A stretch of DNA of 64,000 nucleotides from Mesoflavibacter profundi. Lineage in GTDB: Bacteria; Bacteroidota; Bacteroidia; Flavobacteriales; Flavobacteriaceae. A program made the position numbers and the translations under genes. Positions 27,671 to 37,085 of this stretch are shown piece by piece. Position 1 is the stretch's first letter; every line of letters starts with the position of its first letter. The stretch spans positions 695,501 to 759,500 of the forward strand of contig NZ_CP061703.1 in the NCBI RefSeq assembly GCF_014764305.1. Direction: 5' to 3'. The notes under the pieces are model-generated. The model saw nothing but the letters and a program-made list of their open reading frames with translations. It did not search any database and was not told where the DNA came from.

Positions 27671-28738
27671 ATGGCTCATAACATTAAACCTGGAGTTGCA
27701 ACAGGTAAAGAAGTTCAAGAAATATTCAAATTAGCTAAAGAAAAAGGATTTGCTCTACCTGCTGTAAACGTTATAGGATCTAATACAATTAATGGTGTTT
27801 TAGAAACTGCTGCAGCTTTAAATGCACCAGTTATAATTCAATTCTCTAATGGTGGCGCACAATTTAATGCTGGAAAAGGGTTAAGCAACGATGGTCAAAA
27901 AGCAGCAATTGCTGGAAGTATTGCTGGTGCAAAACACGTACACTTAATGGCAGAAGCTTATGGCGTTCCTGTAATCTTACACACAGACCATTGTGCAAAA
28001 AAATTACTACCTTGGATAGATGGACTTTTAGATGCTAGTGAGCAGCATTTTAAAGAAACAGGTAAACCACTTTACAGTTCACATATGATTGATTTAAGTG
28101 AAGAACCTTTAGAAGAAAACATCGAAATTTGTAAAGAATACCTTGCTAGAATGAGTAAAATGGGTATGACTTTAGAAATAGAACTTGGTATAACTGGCGG
28201 TGAAGAAGATGGTGTAGACAATAGTGATGTAGACGAATCTAAACTTTACACACAACCAGAAGAAGTTGCATATGCTTATGAAGAGTTAAGCAAAGTAAGT
28301 GACCAATTTACAATAGCTGCTGCTTTTGGTAATGTACATGGTGTTTACAAACCAGGAAATGTAAAGTTAACACCAAAAATCCTTAAAAACTCGCAAGAAT
28401 ATATTTCAGAAAAATATAATTTACCGCATAACCATATTGATTTTGTATTCCATGGTGGATCAGGATCTACTTTAGAAGAAATTAGAGAAGCTATTGGTTA
28501 CGGTGTTATTAAAATGAATATCGATACAGATATGCAATATGCATTTATGTCTGGTATTAGAGACTATATGGGCGAAAAAGCAGATTATTTAAAATCTCAA
28601 ATTGGTAGTCCTGATGGACCAGATTCTCCTAATAAAAAACACTACGATCCACGTGTTTGGTTACGTAAAGGTGAACAAACTTTTGTAGAACGTCTTAAAA
28701 AAGCTTTTGAAGACTTAAATAACGTTAACACGCTTTAA
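27671..28738 (+). CDS. fbaA: Fructose-bisphosphate aldolase, class II
   Basis: 355-residue zinc-dependent aldolase splitting or forming fructose 1,6-bisphosphate. Zinc ligands and active-site parts are visible: HTDHCAKK (about 106-113), LEIELGITGGEEDG, AAFGNVHGVYKPG and the second histidine in VFHGGSGS. Length and sequence pattern fit the class IIA (E. coli FbaA) type. It stands alone, with a strong terminator behind. Confidence 0.96.
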   Translation: MAHNIKPGVATGKEVQEIFKLAKEKGFALPAVNVIGSNTINGVLETAAALNAPVIIQFSNGGAQFNAGKGLSNDGQKAAIAGSIAGAKHVHLMAEAYGVPVILHTDHCAKKLLPWIDGLLDASEQHFKETGKPLYSSHMIDLSEEPLEENIEICKEYLARMSKMGMTLEIELGITGGEEDGVDNSDVDESKLYTQPEEVAYAYEELSKVSDQFTIAAAFGNVHGVYKPGNVKLTPKILKNSQEYISEKYNLPHNHIDFVFHGGSGSTLEEIREAIGYGVIKMNIDTDMQYAFMSGIRDYMGEKADYLKSQIGSPDGPDSPNKKHYDPRVWLRKGEQTFVERLKKAFEDLNNVNTL

Positions 28739-28760
28739 GACTTTAAACACTTAATTATTA

Positions 28761-28807
28761 AATCCTGCTAATCCTATTAAATATGGATAATTAGCAGGAT
28801 TTTTTTG
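28761..28807 (+). terminator. Terminator after fbaA
   Basis: A 12-bp perfect stem (AATCCTGCTAAT / ATTAGCAGGATT) extended by ATCC/GGAT, ending in six T. Confidence 0.9.
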
Positions 28808-28845
28808 TGAAACATTAAATTTTAAAAGGTTAAATAATTGTATTT

Positions 28846-28877
28846 TTTGAGATTAAATAATAAAAACAGTAATTTTG
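28846..28877 (+). promoter_or_regulatory. accD promoter
   Basis: TTTG (28846-28849), a 20-bp spacer and TAATTTTG (28870-28877) fit the Bacteroidota consensus. The leader would be about 85 nt. Confidence 0.65.
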
Positions 28878-28966
28878 TAAGCTTAATTATCAAAAAAACT
28901 AACTAATAGCATAAGCAGTTTAATTAATAAAAATAATTAAGTTGCAAACTAAAATTATAAATCAAT

Positions 28967-29824
28967 ATGGCTTGGTTTAAAAGAAAAGAAAAAGGTATAC
29001 AAACCACAACAGAACAAAAAAAAGATACTCCTAAAGGTCTTTGGTATAAATCTCCTACTGGTAAAATTGTAGATTCTAAAGAATTAGAAAAAAACTTTTA
29101 CGTAAGTCCAGAAGATGGTTACCATGTAAGAATTGGAAGTAAAGAATATTTTGAAATTTTATTTGACGATAATAAATTTAAAGAGTTAGATGCAAACTTA
29201 ACATCTAAAGATCCTTTAAATTTTGAAGACACAAAAAAATATCCAGATCGTTTAAAAGCTGCCGAAAAGAAAACTAACTTAAAAGACGCAGTTAGATGTG
29301 CAGTTGGTAAATCTAAAGGTAAAGATCTAGTAATAGCATGTATGGATTTTGCTTTTATTGGTGGATCTATGGGAAGTGTTGTAGGAGAAAAGATTGCACG
29401 TGCTGCAGACTATGCGCTAAAACACCAATTACCTTTTATGATTATTTCTAAATCTGGTGGAGCACGTATGATGGAAGCAGCATTATCATTAATGCAGTTA
29501 GCAAAAACTTCAGCAAAACTAGGTCAGTTGGCAGATGCTGGTTTACCTTATATATCGTTATGTACAGATCCAACAACAGGAGGAACAACAGCTTCTTTTG
29601 CTATGCTTGGAGATATAAACATTGCTGAACCTGGTGCTTTAATTGGGTTTGCAGGACCAAGAGTTGTTCGTGATACTACAGGACAAGAATTACCAGAAGG
29701 ATTTCAAACCTCAGAATTTTTATTAGAACATGGTTTCTTAGATTTTATTACACATCGTAGAGAATTAAAAAATCAAGTCAATAAATACATAGATTTAATA
29801 ACAAACCAGCCTTTAAGAGCTTAA
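28967..29824 (+). CDS. accD: Acetyl-CoA carboxylase carboxyltransferase subunit beta
   Basis: 285-residue beta subunit of the carboxyltransferase that makes malonyl-CoA for fatty acid synthesis. The crotonase-like core is intact ([45 protein letters not shown]). The N-terminal zinc ribbon is altered: the four cysteines of the E. coli protein fall at Lys28, Thr31, Ser47 and Asp50 in my alignment ([17 protein letters not shown]). The protein therefore cannot bind zinc there, though the sheet outline is kept. The alpha subunit gene is not in the window. Confidence 0.95.
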   Translation: MAWFKRKEKGIQTTTEQKKDTPKGLWYKSPTGKIVDSKELEKNFYVSPEDGYHVRIGSKEYFEILFDDNKFKELDANLTSKDPLNFEDTKKYPDRLKAAEKKTNLKDAVRCAVGKSKGKDLVIACMDFAFIGGSMGSVVGEKIARAADYALKHQLPFMIISKSGGARMMEAALSLMQLAKTSAKLGQLADAGLPYISLCTDPTTGGTTASFAMLGDINIAEPGALIGFAGPRVVRDTTGQELPEGFQTSEFLLEHGFLDFITHRRELKNQVNKYIDLITNQPLRA

Positions 29825-29849
29825 TGTTCAAAATCTAGAAAAACTAAAA

Positions 29850-29877
29850 AAAGACCTTATTAAATAAGGTCTTTTTT
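29850..29877. terminator. Bidirectional terminator accD / histidine kinase
   Basis: AAGACCTTA pairs with TAAGGTCTT around a short loop, with A and T runs outside, between convergent genes. Confidence 0.85.
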
Positions 29878-30975
29878 TTAACCTCTAAGTAGATAAATAA
29901 AAAAAGTTGTTCCAATATCTACTACACTTTTAACTTCAATAAATCCTCCTAAAGATTCTACATGATTTTTAGTAATAAATAATCCAACACCTGTTGCATC
30001 GGTATTATAATGAAATGTCTTATATAAACTAAATAATTTGTTTCCAAACTTTTTTAAATCAAGTCCAAGTCCATTATCACAAATTTTTAAGACAATATAT
30101 TTACCTTCATATTTACAATCAATATTTACCTGAAGTTGTCTTTTTAAGGATCTGTACTTTATTGCATTAGTAAGAAAGTTTAAGATAATACTATCTAAAT
30201 AAGCCGGTATTGCTTTAACTTTAAAATCTTCGGTTACCTTATTAACAATTTTGCTATTCGCATTTTTTGCTAAGGCGCTAACATTATAAATAGATTTGTC
30301 AATATATTCTTTAAGGTTTAATGATTGTAAATCGGAATAATTATGAGATTTTATTTTTGCTATATCTGTTAAATGACTAACCGTTTCGCTTAGATTAATA
30401 ACAGAATCTTTTAACATTAAAAACTCTTCTTTATCAATTATTTCTGGTAAATCTTGAGCAATAAAGCTAACTAAAGTATTTAAATTATAAGCATGAGTTT
30501 TAAGATTATGAGTTATGATTTCGGCAAAATCACTTAATTTATCATTTTGTTCTTTTGCTATATCTAACATAGATTTTAGCTTTAACTCACTATTTATTAG
30601 TTTAGAAATATCTGAAATTTGAGAAATAAAATAAATAGGTCTATGATCATCATCTCTCACTAAAGAAACACTAAGTCTTGCCCATAAAACATGACCATTT
30701 TTATGAAAATAACGCTTATTCATTGCGTAATTTTCTATTTTCCCATCTAGTAAAGAATTCATCTTTTTTAAATCCTTTTTAAGATCGTCTTTATGTGTAA
30801 TTTCTTTAAAAGTCATTGCATACAATTCGGACTCAGTATAGCCTAATGTATTTAAAATACTACCATTTACTTTTATCCAATCTCCTTTTAATCCTACAAT
30901 AGCAATGCCTTCTTTGGCATGAGTAAAGATATTTTCAAAGAGTTTTCCTTTTATAGACTTTAAACTCTTAGTCAT
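29878..30975 (-). CDS. PAS-domain sensor histidine kinase (orphan)
   Basis: 365 residues with no signal peptide or membrane helix, so probably cytoplasmic. A PAS domain (about 10-130: KEGIAIVGLKGDWIKVNGS, PAC part HKNGHVLWARLSVSLVRDD) is followed by a histidine kinase core. The phospho-acceptor is His156 in ITHNLKTHAYNL. The ATPase domain has NFLTNAIKYRS (N box), DNGLGLDL (G1) and GVGLFITKNHVESLGG (G2). No response regulator is adjacent. The H-box form HNLK is common in Bacteroidota kinases. Signal and partner are unknown. Confidence 0.88.
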   Translation of the reverse strand: MTKSLKSIKGKLFENIFTHAKEGIAIVGLKGDWIKVNGSILNTLGYTESELYAMTFKEITHKDDLKKDLKKMNSLLDGKIENYAMNKRYFHKNGHVLWARLSVSLVRDDDHRPIYFISQISDISKLINSELKLKSMLDIAKEQNDKLSDFAEIITHNLKTHAYNLNTLVSFIAQDLPEIIDKEEFLMLKDSVINLSETVSHLTDIAKIKSHNYSDLQSLNLKEYIDKSIYNVSALAKNANSKIVNKVTEDFKVKAIPAYLDSIILNFLTNAIKYRSLKRQLQVNIDCKYEGKYIVLKICDNGLGLDLKKFGNKLFSLYKTFHYNTDATGVGLFITKNHVESLGGFIEVKSVVDIGTTFFIYLLRG

Positions 30976-31116
30976 AATTTATTGATTTATAGCAATATAA
31001 AATTAAAGCTAGTAAGATTAGTATCAAAGAATTATTTTAATTTTTATTTAACAAGCACAAAAAATTAAAGCATAACATTTTTTATCAAATACAGACATAT
31101 TATATATTATTAAGTA

Positions 31117-31144
31117 TTGTTTTCAATAAAAATACCTATATTTG
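31117..31144 (+). promoter_or_regulatory. rpsO promoter
   Basis: The -7 element TATATTTG (31137-31144) matches the consensus fully. TTG (31117-31119) lies 17 bp upstream as a possible -33. Confidence 0.6.
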
Positions 31145-31149
31145 CCGCT

Positions 31150-31166
31150 CGAAAGATAGACTTTCG
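31150..31166 (+). promoter_or_regulatory. Hairpin in the rpsO leader
   Basis: CGAAAG and CTTTCG form a 6-bp perfect stem with a 5-nt loop a few nucleotides after the predicted start of transcription and 32 nt before the ATG. S15 autoregulates its own mRNA leader in several bacteria, so this may be the S15 site; that is inference. Confidence 0.4.
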
Positions 31167-31198
31167 TGTACATAACAATCATTTACAATAATATTAGA

Positions 31199-31468
31199 AT
31201 GTATTTATCAAAAGAAAAGAAAGAAGAAATCTTCGCAAAACACGGTAACAGTAAAACAAATACTGGTTCTGCAGAAGGACAAATTGCATTATTCACTTAC
31301 AGAATAAACCACTTAACAGAGCACTTAAAACAAAATCGTAAAGATTTTAATACAGAGCGTTCTCTAGTAAAATTAGTAGGTAAGCGTCGTGCGCTTTTAG
31401 ACTATCTTACTAAAAAGGATATCATGAGATACCGTGCAATTGTAAAAGAATTAGGATTAAGAAAATAA
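31199..31468 (+). CDS. rpsO: 30S ribosomal protein S15
   Basis: 89 residues starting at MYLSKEKKEEIFAKHG, the exact usual length of S15. The frame is open further upstream to a GTG, but that would add 11 residues unlike any S15. Conserved TGSAEGQIALFTYRINHLTEHLK and RSLVKLVGKRRALLDYL are seen. It binds 16S rRNA early in 30S assembly. A terminator separates it from pnp, the classical rpsO-pnp order. Confidence 0.97.
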   Translation: MYLSKEKKEEIFAKHGNSKTNTGSAEGQIALFTYRINHLTEHLKQNRKDFNTERSLVKLVGKRRALLDYLTKKDIMRYRAIVKELGLRK

Positions 31469-31470
31469 TC

Positions 31471-31497
31471 AAAAAGAGGCTTCGCGCCTCTTTTTTT
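31471..31497 (+). terminator. Terminator after rpsO
   Basis: AAAAAGAGGC pairs with GCCTCTTTTT around TTCGC, followed by more T. Confidence 0.88.
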
Positions 31498-31632
31498 CAT
31501 TTATAACAACTCATTCGTTTGAGTATAACTAACGGATTTTGAAGAAGCTAATTATAGTTTTTCATTGGTCAAAACAACAACTACACACAACAACAACACA
31601 ACGACCATTGTTTAATTAGAATTAAAAAATTT

Positions 31633-33882
31633 ATGATTCCACAAACTTACAAAGAGGTCATAGACCTTGGTGACGGTAGAGAAATCTCTATCGAAACCGG
31701 AAAATTAGCAAAACAGGCACATGGTTCTGTTGTTGTACAATCTGGTAAATGTATGCTATTATGTACAGTAGTATCTAACTACAAAGCTGCAGACGTAGAC
31801 TTTTTACCATTAACAGTAGATTACCGCGAAAAATTTGCTGCTGCTGGACGTTATCCAGGTGGATTCTTCAAAAGAGAAGCAAGACCAAGCGACGGTGAAG
31901 TATTAACTATGCGTCTTGTAGACCGCGTGTTACGTCCTTTATTTCCAAAAGACTATCACAGCGAAACACAAATCATGATACAATTAATGTCTCATGACCC
32001 AGAAGTTATGCCAGATGCTATGGCAGGATTAGCTGCTTCTGCTGCAATCCAGTTGTCAGACATTCCGTTTGAAGCGCCAATTTCAGAAGTAAGAGTTGGA
32101 CGTATTAATGGCGAATTTATCATCAACCCAACATTAGCACAATTAGCAGAATCTGATATCGATATGATGATTGGTGCATCTGCAGACTCTGTAATGATGG
32201 TTGAAGGTGAAATGGATGAAATTTCTGAAGAAGAAATGACAGAAGCTATCAAAGCTGCTCACGAAGCGATTAAAGTACAGTGTGAAGCTCAAACTAGATT
32301 AGCCGAAGCATTTGGTAAAAAAGAAACTAGAGAGTACGAAGCAGAAAGAGCAGACGAAGACTTAGCTAAAAAGATCCATGATATGGCATACGACAAAGTA
32401 TATGCTGTAGCTAAAGCAGGATCTTCTAAACAAGAACGTGGTGCTGCATTTGCCCAAATTAAAGAAGAAATAATCGCAACTTTTTCTGAAGAAGAAATTG
32501 AAGATTATGGAGACTTAATCTCTAAATACTACAGCAAAGCAGAAAAAGCTGCTGTACGTGATTTAACTTTAAACGAAGGTTTACGTCTTGATGGTCGTAA
32601 AACTACCGAAATTAGACCAATCTGGTGTGAAGTAGATTATTTACCATCTACACACGGATCTTCTATTTTCTCTCGTGGTGAAACACAAGCATTGGCAACC
32701 GTAACTTTAGGAACAAGTAGAGAAGCAAACCAAATAGATATGCCATCTTTTGAAGGTGAAGAGCGTTTCTATTTACATTATAATTTCCCTCCATTTTCAA
32801 CAGGAGAAGCAAGACCAATAAGAGGTACTTCAAGACGTGAAGTTGGACATGGTAATTTAGCGCAACGTGCATTAAAAGGTATGGTACCAGAAGACTGTCC
32901 TTATACTGTACGTGTAGTTTCAGAAATTTTAGAATCTAACGGTTCTTCTTCTATGGCAACCGTATGTGCTGGTACTATGGCATTAATGGATGCAGGTGTA
33001 CAAATGAAAAAACCTGTTTCTGGTATTGCAATGGGATTAATTACCGATACAGAATCTGGTAAATACGCTGTATTATCTGATATTTTAGGAGATGAAGATC
33101 ACTTAGGTGATATGGACTTTAAAGTAACTGGTACTGCAGATGGTATTACAGCTTGTCAAATGGACATAAAAGTTAAAGGATTATCTTACGAGATTTTAGT
33201 AAATGCACTAAAACAAGCTCGTGATGGTCGTTTACACATCTTAGGTAAATTAACAGAAACAATTTCTGAACCTAATGCAGATGTTAAAGGTCACGCTCCA
33301 AAAATGGTAACAAGACGTATACCTAATGAGTTTATTGGAGCACTTATTGGTCCTGGCGGAAAGAATATTCAAGAATTACAAAAAGAAACAGAAACAACTA
33401 TCGTTATTAACGAAGATCCTGTTACAGAAGAAGGTATTGTTGAAATCTTAGGTGTTGGATCAGAAGGAATTGATGCTGTTTTAGCGCGTATCGATGCCAT
33501 GTTATTTAAGCCTCAAGTTGGAAGTGTTTACGAAGTTAAAGTAATTAAAATGTTAGATTTTGGAGCTGTTGTAGAATACACAGAAGCACCAGGAAACGAA
33601 GTTTTATTACATGTAAGCGAATTAGCTTGGGAACGCACAGAAAATGTATCTGATGTTGTAAATATGGGAGATGTATTTGATGTAAAGTACTTTGGTGTAG
33701 ACGCTAGAACTAAAAAAGACAAAGTATCTCGTAAAGCACTTTTACCAAAACCTGAAGGTTATAAAGAAAGAGCTCCAAGAGACAACAAAGGTGGAAATCG
33801 TGATAACAAAGGACGTGACAATCGCAATCGTGATAACCGTCGTGACGATAAAAAACCAAGAGACAATAAAAAGGAAGATTAA
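31633..33882 (+). CDS. pnp: Polyribonucleotide nucleotidyltransferase
   Basis: 749-residue 3'-5' phosphorolytic exoribonuclease of mRNA decay. Order: first RNase PH domain (1-220), helical linker, second RNase PH domain (about 310-540), KH domain ([20 protein letters not shown], about 555-610) and S1 domain ([19 protein letters not shown], from about 620). The last 40 residues are a low-complexity Arg/Asp/Asn/Lys tail built of RDNK-like units, probably a flexible RNA-binding extension. The leader just upstream is strikingly CA-rich (31567-31610), which should keep it unstructured. Confidence 0.97.
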   Translation: MIPQTYKEVIDLGDGREISIETGKLAKQAHGSVVVQSGKCMLLCTVVSNYKAADVDFLPLTVDYREKFAAAGRYPGGFFKREARPSDGEVLTMRLVDRVLRPLFPKDYHSETQIMIQLMSHDPEVMPDAMAGLAASAAIQLSDIPFEAPISEVRVGRINGEFIINPTLAQLAESDIDMMIGASADSVMMVEGEMDEISEEEMTEAIKAAHEAIKVQCEAQTRLAEAFGKKETREYEAERADEDLAKKIHDMAYDKVYAVAKAGSSKQERGAAFAQIKEEIIATFSEEEIEDYGDLISKYYSKAEKAAVRDLTLNEGLRLDGRKTTEIRPIWCEVDYLPSTHGSSIFSRGETQALATVTLGTSREANQIDMPSFEGEERFYLHYNFPPFSTGEARPIRGTSRREVGHGNLAQRALKGMVPEDCPYTVRVVSEILESNGSSSMATVCAGTMALMDAGVQMKKPVSGIAMGLITDTESGKYAVLSDILGDEDHLGDMDFKVTGTADGITACQMDIKVKGLSYEILVNALKQARDGRLHILGKLTETISEPNADVKGHAPKMVTRRIPNEFIGALIGPGGKNIQELQKETETTIVINEDPVTEEGIVEILGVGSEGIDAVLARIDAMLFKPQVGSVYEVKVIKMLDFGAVVEYTEAPGNEVLLHVSELAWERTENVSDVVNMGDVFDVKYFGVDARTKKDKVSRKALLPKPEGYKERAPRDNKGGNRDNKGRDNRNRDNRRDDKKPRDNKKED

Positions 33883-33901
33883 CAAATAATTTATCCTTAA
33901 T

Positions 33902-33936
33902 AAAAAAACCTCGCAATCTAATTGCGAGGTTTTTTT
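33902..33936 (+). terminator. Terminator after pnp
   Basis: AAAAAAACCTCGCAAT and its complement form a 16-bp stem with a CTA loop and a T run. Confidence 0.92.
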
Positions 33937-34026
33937 ATGGTTTATTCAAAATATACAGCGATTAAATTCACTAATTGTCACCGACAACCTGTCACTATTT
34001 AAGAATTAATTAACATAACACATTTT

Positions 34027-34077
34027 ACATATCCTTAATTATTAACACATTACACTGTTAATTCTTTAAGGATATGT
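34027..34077. repeat. Long inverted repeat between pnp and proC
   Basis: ACATATCCTTAA (34027-34038) pairs with TTAAGGATATGT (34066-34077), 12 bp perfect. Inside it TTAACA (34042-34047) pairs with TGTTAA (34056-34061). The result is one long hairpin, with no T run after it, so it is not a standard terminator. The rest of the roughly 300-bp gap (33883-34183) shows only the pnp terminator and small TGTCAC/GACAA repeats near 33975-33995. Confidence 0.7.
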
Positions 34078-34183
34078 AATAATTCTTTTCAAACTCAAAA
34101 AAATTTAAATCCAATAATCTATTTGGCACTGTCGCATAGTGTTTGTGGCTTTATTAGTACTGACAAAAATTTAAAATTAAAAA

Positions 34184-34990
34184 ATGAAAGTATTAGTAAT
34201 AGGCGCAGGTAATATGGGATTAACGTATTCTGAAGGAATGTCAAATTCGACATTATTAGGAAAACATAATCTAAAAATTTACGATACCGATCCTAAAAAA
34301 ATAAAAACGCTTAATAAACAACCTCAGTTTGATGTTTATGATAATTTAGAAGATAGTCTTCCAAAATCAGATATCATATTTATTGCTGTAAAACCATATC
34401 ATAGTGAAGATTTATTTTCTAAAATGAAACCACTAATTAATGACCAACAAATATTTGTGTCTTTAATGGCTGGAGTAACTATAGATACAATTAAAGATCA
34501 ATTAAATGCAAAAAAAGTAGTAAGAGCAATGCCTAACTTACCAGCAAAAGTTGGTAAAGGTGTCACATCTTATACTGAATCTGAAGCTGTTTCTAAAATT
34601 GAATTAATCATGGTTAGAAACCTTTTAGATACTACAGGTACTTCTATTCATGTGAATACCGAAAAATTTATCGATGCCTCTACAGGAATTTCTGGTAGTG
34701 GACCAGCATATGTATTCTATTTTATGCAATCTATGTTAGAAGCTGCATTAAAAATGGGCTTCTCAGATTACGATTCTAAAGTATTAGTAAGTAACACTTT
34801 TGAAGGAGCAATAGAGCTGTTTAATCAATCCAATTTATCACCAGAAGGCTGGATAGATCGTGTAGCTTCTAAAGGCGGAACAACACAAGCTGCTATAGAT
34901 AGCATGGAAGACAATAATGTAAAACAGCTAATACAAGATGCTGCTTATGCTGCTTTTGATAGAGCTGTAGAATTAGGTAAAGACAAATAA
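34184..34990 (+). CDS. proC: Pyrroline-5-carboxylate reductase
   Basis: 268 residues; the last step of proline synthesis, reducing pyrroline-5-carboxylate with NAD(P)H. The Rossmann motif VIGAGNMG is at 5-12 and the family signature near the C-terminus (ISGSGPAYVFYFM, VASKGGTTQAAID) is intact. First of the three-gene proC-proB-proA operon; proB begins 1 bp after its stop codon. Confidence 0.96.
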   Translation: MKVLVIGAGNMGLTYSEGMSNSTLLGKHNLKIYDTDPKKIKTLNKQPQFDVYDNLEDSLPKSDIIFIAVKPYHSEDLFSKMKPLINDQQIFVSLMAGVTIDTIKDQLNAKKVVRAMPNLPAKVGKGVTSYTESEAVSKIELIMVRNLLDTTGTSIHVNTEKFIDASTGISGSGPAYVFYFMQSMLEAALKMGFSDYDSKVLVSNTFEGAIELFNQSNLSPEGWIDRVASKGGTTQAAIDSMEDNNVKQLIQDAAYAAFDRAVELGKDK

Positions 34991-34991
34991 A

Positions 34992-35768
34992 ATGGAAGAC
35001 GATATTAAAAAGATTGTAGTAAAAGTAGGTACGAACGTACTGACCAATAAAGACAACAGAATTTTAGGTCCAGTATTAAGAGAATTGGTCCGTCAAATTT
35101 CTGTTTTAAATGAAAGAGATATCAATGTCGTCTTAGTATCTTCAGGATCAGCAATAGCTGGAAAAGAAGTTTTAGGAGAAATTAAAGCAACAGACAAATC
35201 TACACGACGACAAATATATTCTTCTGTTGGACAACCACGATTAATGCGTCATTACTACAGTATTTTCCACGATTATGGTATGCGTTGCGCTCAGGTTTTA
35301 GCAACTAAAAGAGATTTTGACGCTGGTAAACACCGCGAAAATATGATTAATTGTTATCAAGGCTTATTAGCTGAAGGAGTTACACCAATTGCTAATGAGG
35401 ATGATGCTGTTTCACTAAGCATGTCTATGTTTTCAGATAATGATGAGTTAGCAAGTTTAGTAGCAGAATTGATTGATGCTGATAGATTAATTATTTTATC
35501 TGATACCGACGGTTTATATACTGGTCATCCAGATGATGAAGATTCAGAAAAAATTACCGAAGTCACCGTTGATCAAAATGTAGAAAAATACGTAAAAGCT
35601 TCTGGTAAAAAAGAAGGCGAAGGTCGTGGTGGCATGGCTTCAAAATTAAAAATAGCCAAAGGAACCGCAAAAAAAGATATTCCTACATACATCGCCAATG
35701 GTAAAAGAGAAAATGTAATTGTAGACATTGTAGACGATAAAGAAATAGGAACAAAGTTTATTCACTAA
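34992..35768 (+). CDS. proB: Glutamate 5-kinase (without PUA domain)
   Basis: 258 residues; phosphorylates glutamate as the first proline step. The amino-acid kinase fold is seen in VVKVGTNVLTNKD, LVSSGSAIAGKEVL, NEDDAVS and ILSDTDGLYTGHP, and KKEGEGRGGMASKLKIA. It ends after the kinase domain and lacks the roughly 100-residue PUA domain of E. coli ProB (367 residues). That reduced form is known in other bacteria and is not a truncation here, as proA follows at once. Confidence 0.95.
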   Translation: MEDDIKKIVVKVGTNVLTNKDNRILGPVLRELVRQISVLNERDINVVLVSSGSAIAGKEVLGEIKATDKSTRRQIYSSVGQPRLMRHYYSIFHDYGMRCAQVLATKRDFDAGKHRENMINCYQGLLAEGVTPIANEDDAVSLSMSMFSDNDELASLVAELIDADRLIILSDTDGLYTGHPDDEDSEKITEVTVDQNVEKYVKASGKKEGEGRGGMASKLKIAKGTAKKDIPTYIANGKRENVIVDIVDDKEIGTKFIH

Positions 35769-35780
35769 AAAAATTGAAAA

Positions 35781-36983
35781 ATGAAATTATTAGATAAAGA
35801 CATAAAAAATAAAGTTCTAGATTCAATGATTAATATTATTGATAAAGAACGACATCAAATTATAGCCGAAAACAAAAAAGATTTAGACGCTTTTGATAAA
35901 GAAGACCAAGCATTATACGACCGTTTAGTTGTTGACAATGCAAAGGTTGATGGTATGATAAAAGCTATAAAAGAAGTTAGAGATCAAGAAGATCCTGTAG
36001 GACAAACTATCTCTGATTTAACTTTAAATAGCGGACTTAAAGTCACCAATAAAACAGCGCCATTTGGAACTATTCTTATCATTTATGAGTCTAGACCAGA
36101 TGTAACTATAGAAGCTGCTGTTTTAGCCTTTAAAGCCAATAATAAAATCTTATTAAAAGGTGGTAAGGAAGCAGTGAACAGTAATATTATTTTAGAAAAA
36201 TGCTGGCATCAAGCTTTAGAAGACAATGGATTATCAAAAAATTGGATTAAATTATTACATTTAAAAAGAGAAGAAACTCAAGATTTCTTAAAAAACCCAC
36301 CAGAAAAAATAGATTTAATCGTACCGCGTGGTGGAGAACGCTTAATTAAATTTGTTAAAGACAATGCGACTTGCGCTGTATTAATTAGCGGTAGAGGTAA
36401 CAACTTTTTATACGTTGCAGAAGACGCAGATTGGTTAAAAGCAGTAAAAGTAATTGTTAATGCTAAAACCGATAAAATTTCTGGTTGTAACGCACTTGAT
36501 AAAGTTTTAATTGACAAAAATATTCCTGAATACGAAAAGAAAGTACACGAGTTAGAAACCATGTTACACAAACTTGGCGTGGATATTTTAGTTGATAAAA
36601 ATGTAAGTGAAATTCTTCCAAATGAAACTCAAGTAAAAGATAACAACGTTTGGTATGAAGAGTTTTTAGCAATGAAAATTATGCTAGCCGAAGTTAATAA
36701 TGAAGATAGCGCTATCGAAATGATCAACACATATTCTGGCGGTCATTCAGCAGCAATTATTACAGAAAATAAAAATATAGCAAAAAAATTTATGCAACAA
36801 GTAGATAGTGCTGCTGTTTACCATAATGCCTCTACCCGATTTACAGATGGTGGACAAATGGGCGTTGGCGCAGAACTTGCCATTAGTACAGACAAATTAC
36901 ACCATCGTGGTCCATTAGGATTAAAGCAATTAGTCACCAATAAATACTATGTCTTTGGCGATGGACATATACGTATAAATTAA
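35781..36983 (+). CDS. proA: Glutamate-5-semialdehyde dehydrogenase
   Basis: 400 residues; reduces glutamyl-5-phosphate to the semialdehyde. It belongs to the aldehyde dehydrogenase superfamily. Catalytic cysteine is likely that in KISGCNALDKVLI; the N-terminal cofactor region has PFGTILIIYESRPDVT. Third gene of the pro operon, 12 bp after proB. Confidence 0.95.
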   Translation: MKLLDKDIKNKVLDSMINIIDKERHQIIAENKKDLDAFDKEDQALYDRLVVDNAKVDGMIKAIKEVRDQEDPVGQTISDLTLNSGLKVTNKTAPFGTILIIYESRPDVTIEAAVLAFKANNKILLKGGKEAVNSNIILEKCWHQALEDNGLSKNWIKLLHLKREETQDFLKNPPEKIDLIVPRGGERLIKFVKDNATCAVLISGRGNNFLYVAEDADWLKAVKVIVNAKTDKISGCNALDKVLIDKNIPEYEKKVHELETMLHKLGVDILVDKNVSEILPNETQVKDNNVWYEEFLAMKIMLAEVNNEDSAIEMINTYSGGHSAAIITENKNIAKKFMQQVDSAAVYHNASTRFTDGGQMGVGAELAISTDKLHHRGPLGLKQLVTNKYYVFGDGHIRIN

Positions 36984-37007
36984 TATTTTTAAAAAAAATA
37001 TATTTTT

Positions 37008-37038
37008 TTGTAACAAAAAGAAACATCTGTACGTATAA
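37008..37038 (+). promoter_or_regulatory. Possible rpoD promoter
   Basis: TTTG (37008-37011), 19 bp, TACGTATA (37031-37038). Spacing is ideal; the -7 box has two mismatches to TAnnTTTG. Confidence 0.4.
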
Positions 37039-37085
37039 CTATTGATAGCAAAATATTCACATAGAAATTATCACTTTATTTTTAG

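Noticed and set aside
31166-31198. GTG start upstream of rpsO
   Set aside because: It lies in the leader hairpin; the ATG at 31199 gives the exact 89-residue S15.
33779-33880. Microsatellite at the 3' end of pnp
   Set aside because: It is coding sequence for the Arg/Asp/Asn/Lys-rich tail; the repeats are imperfect and in frame.
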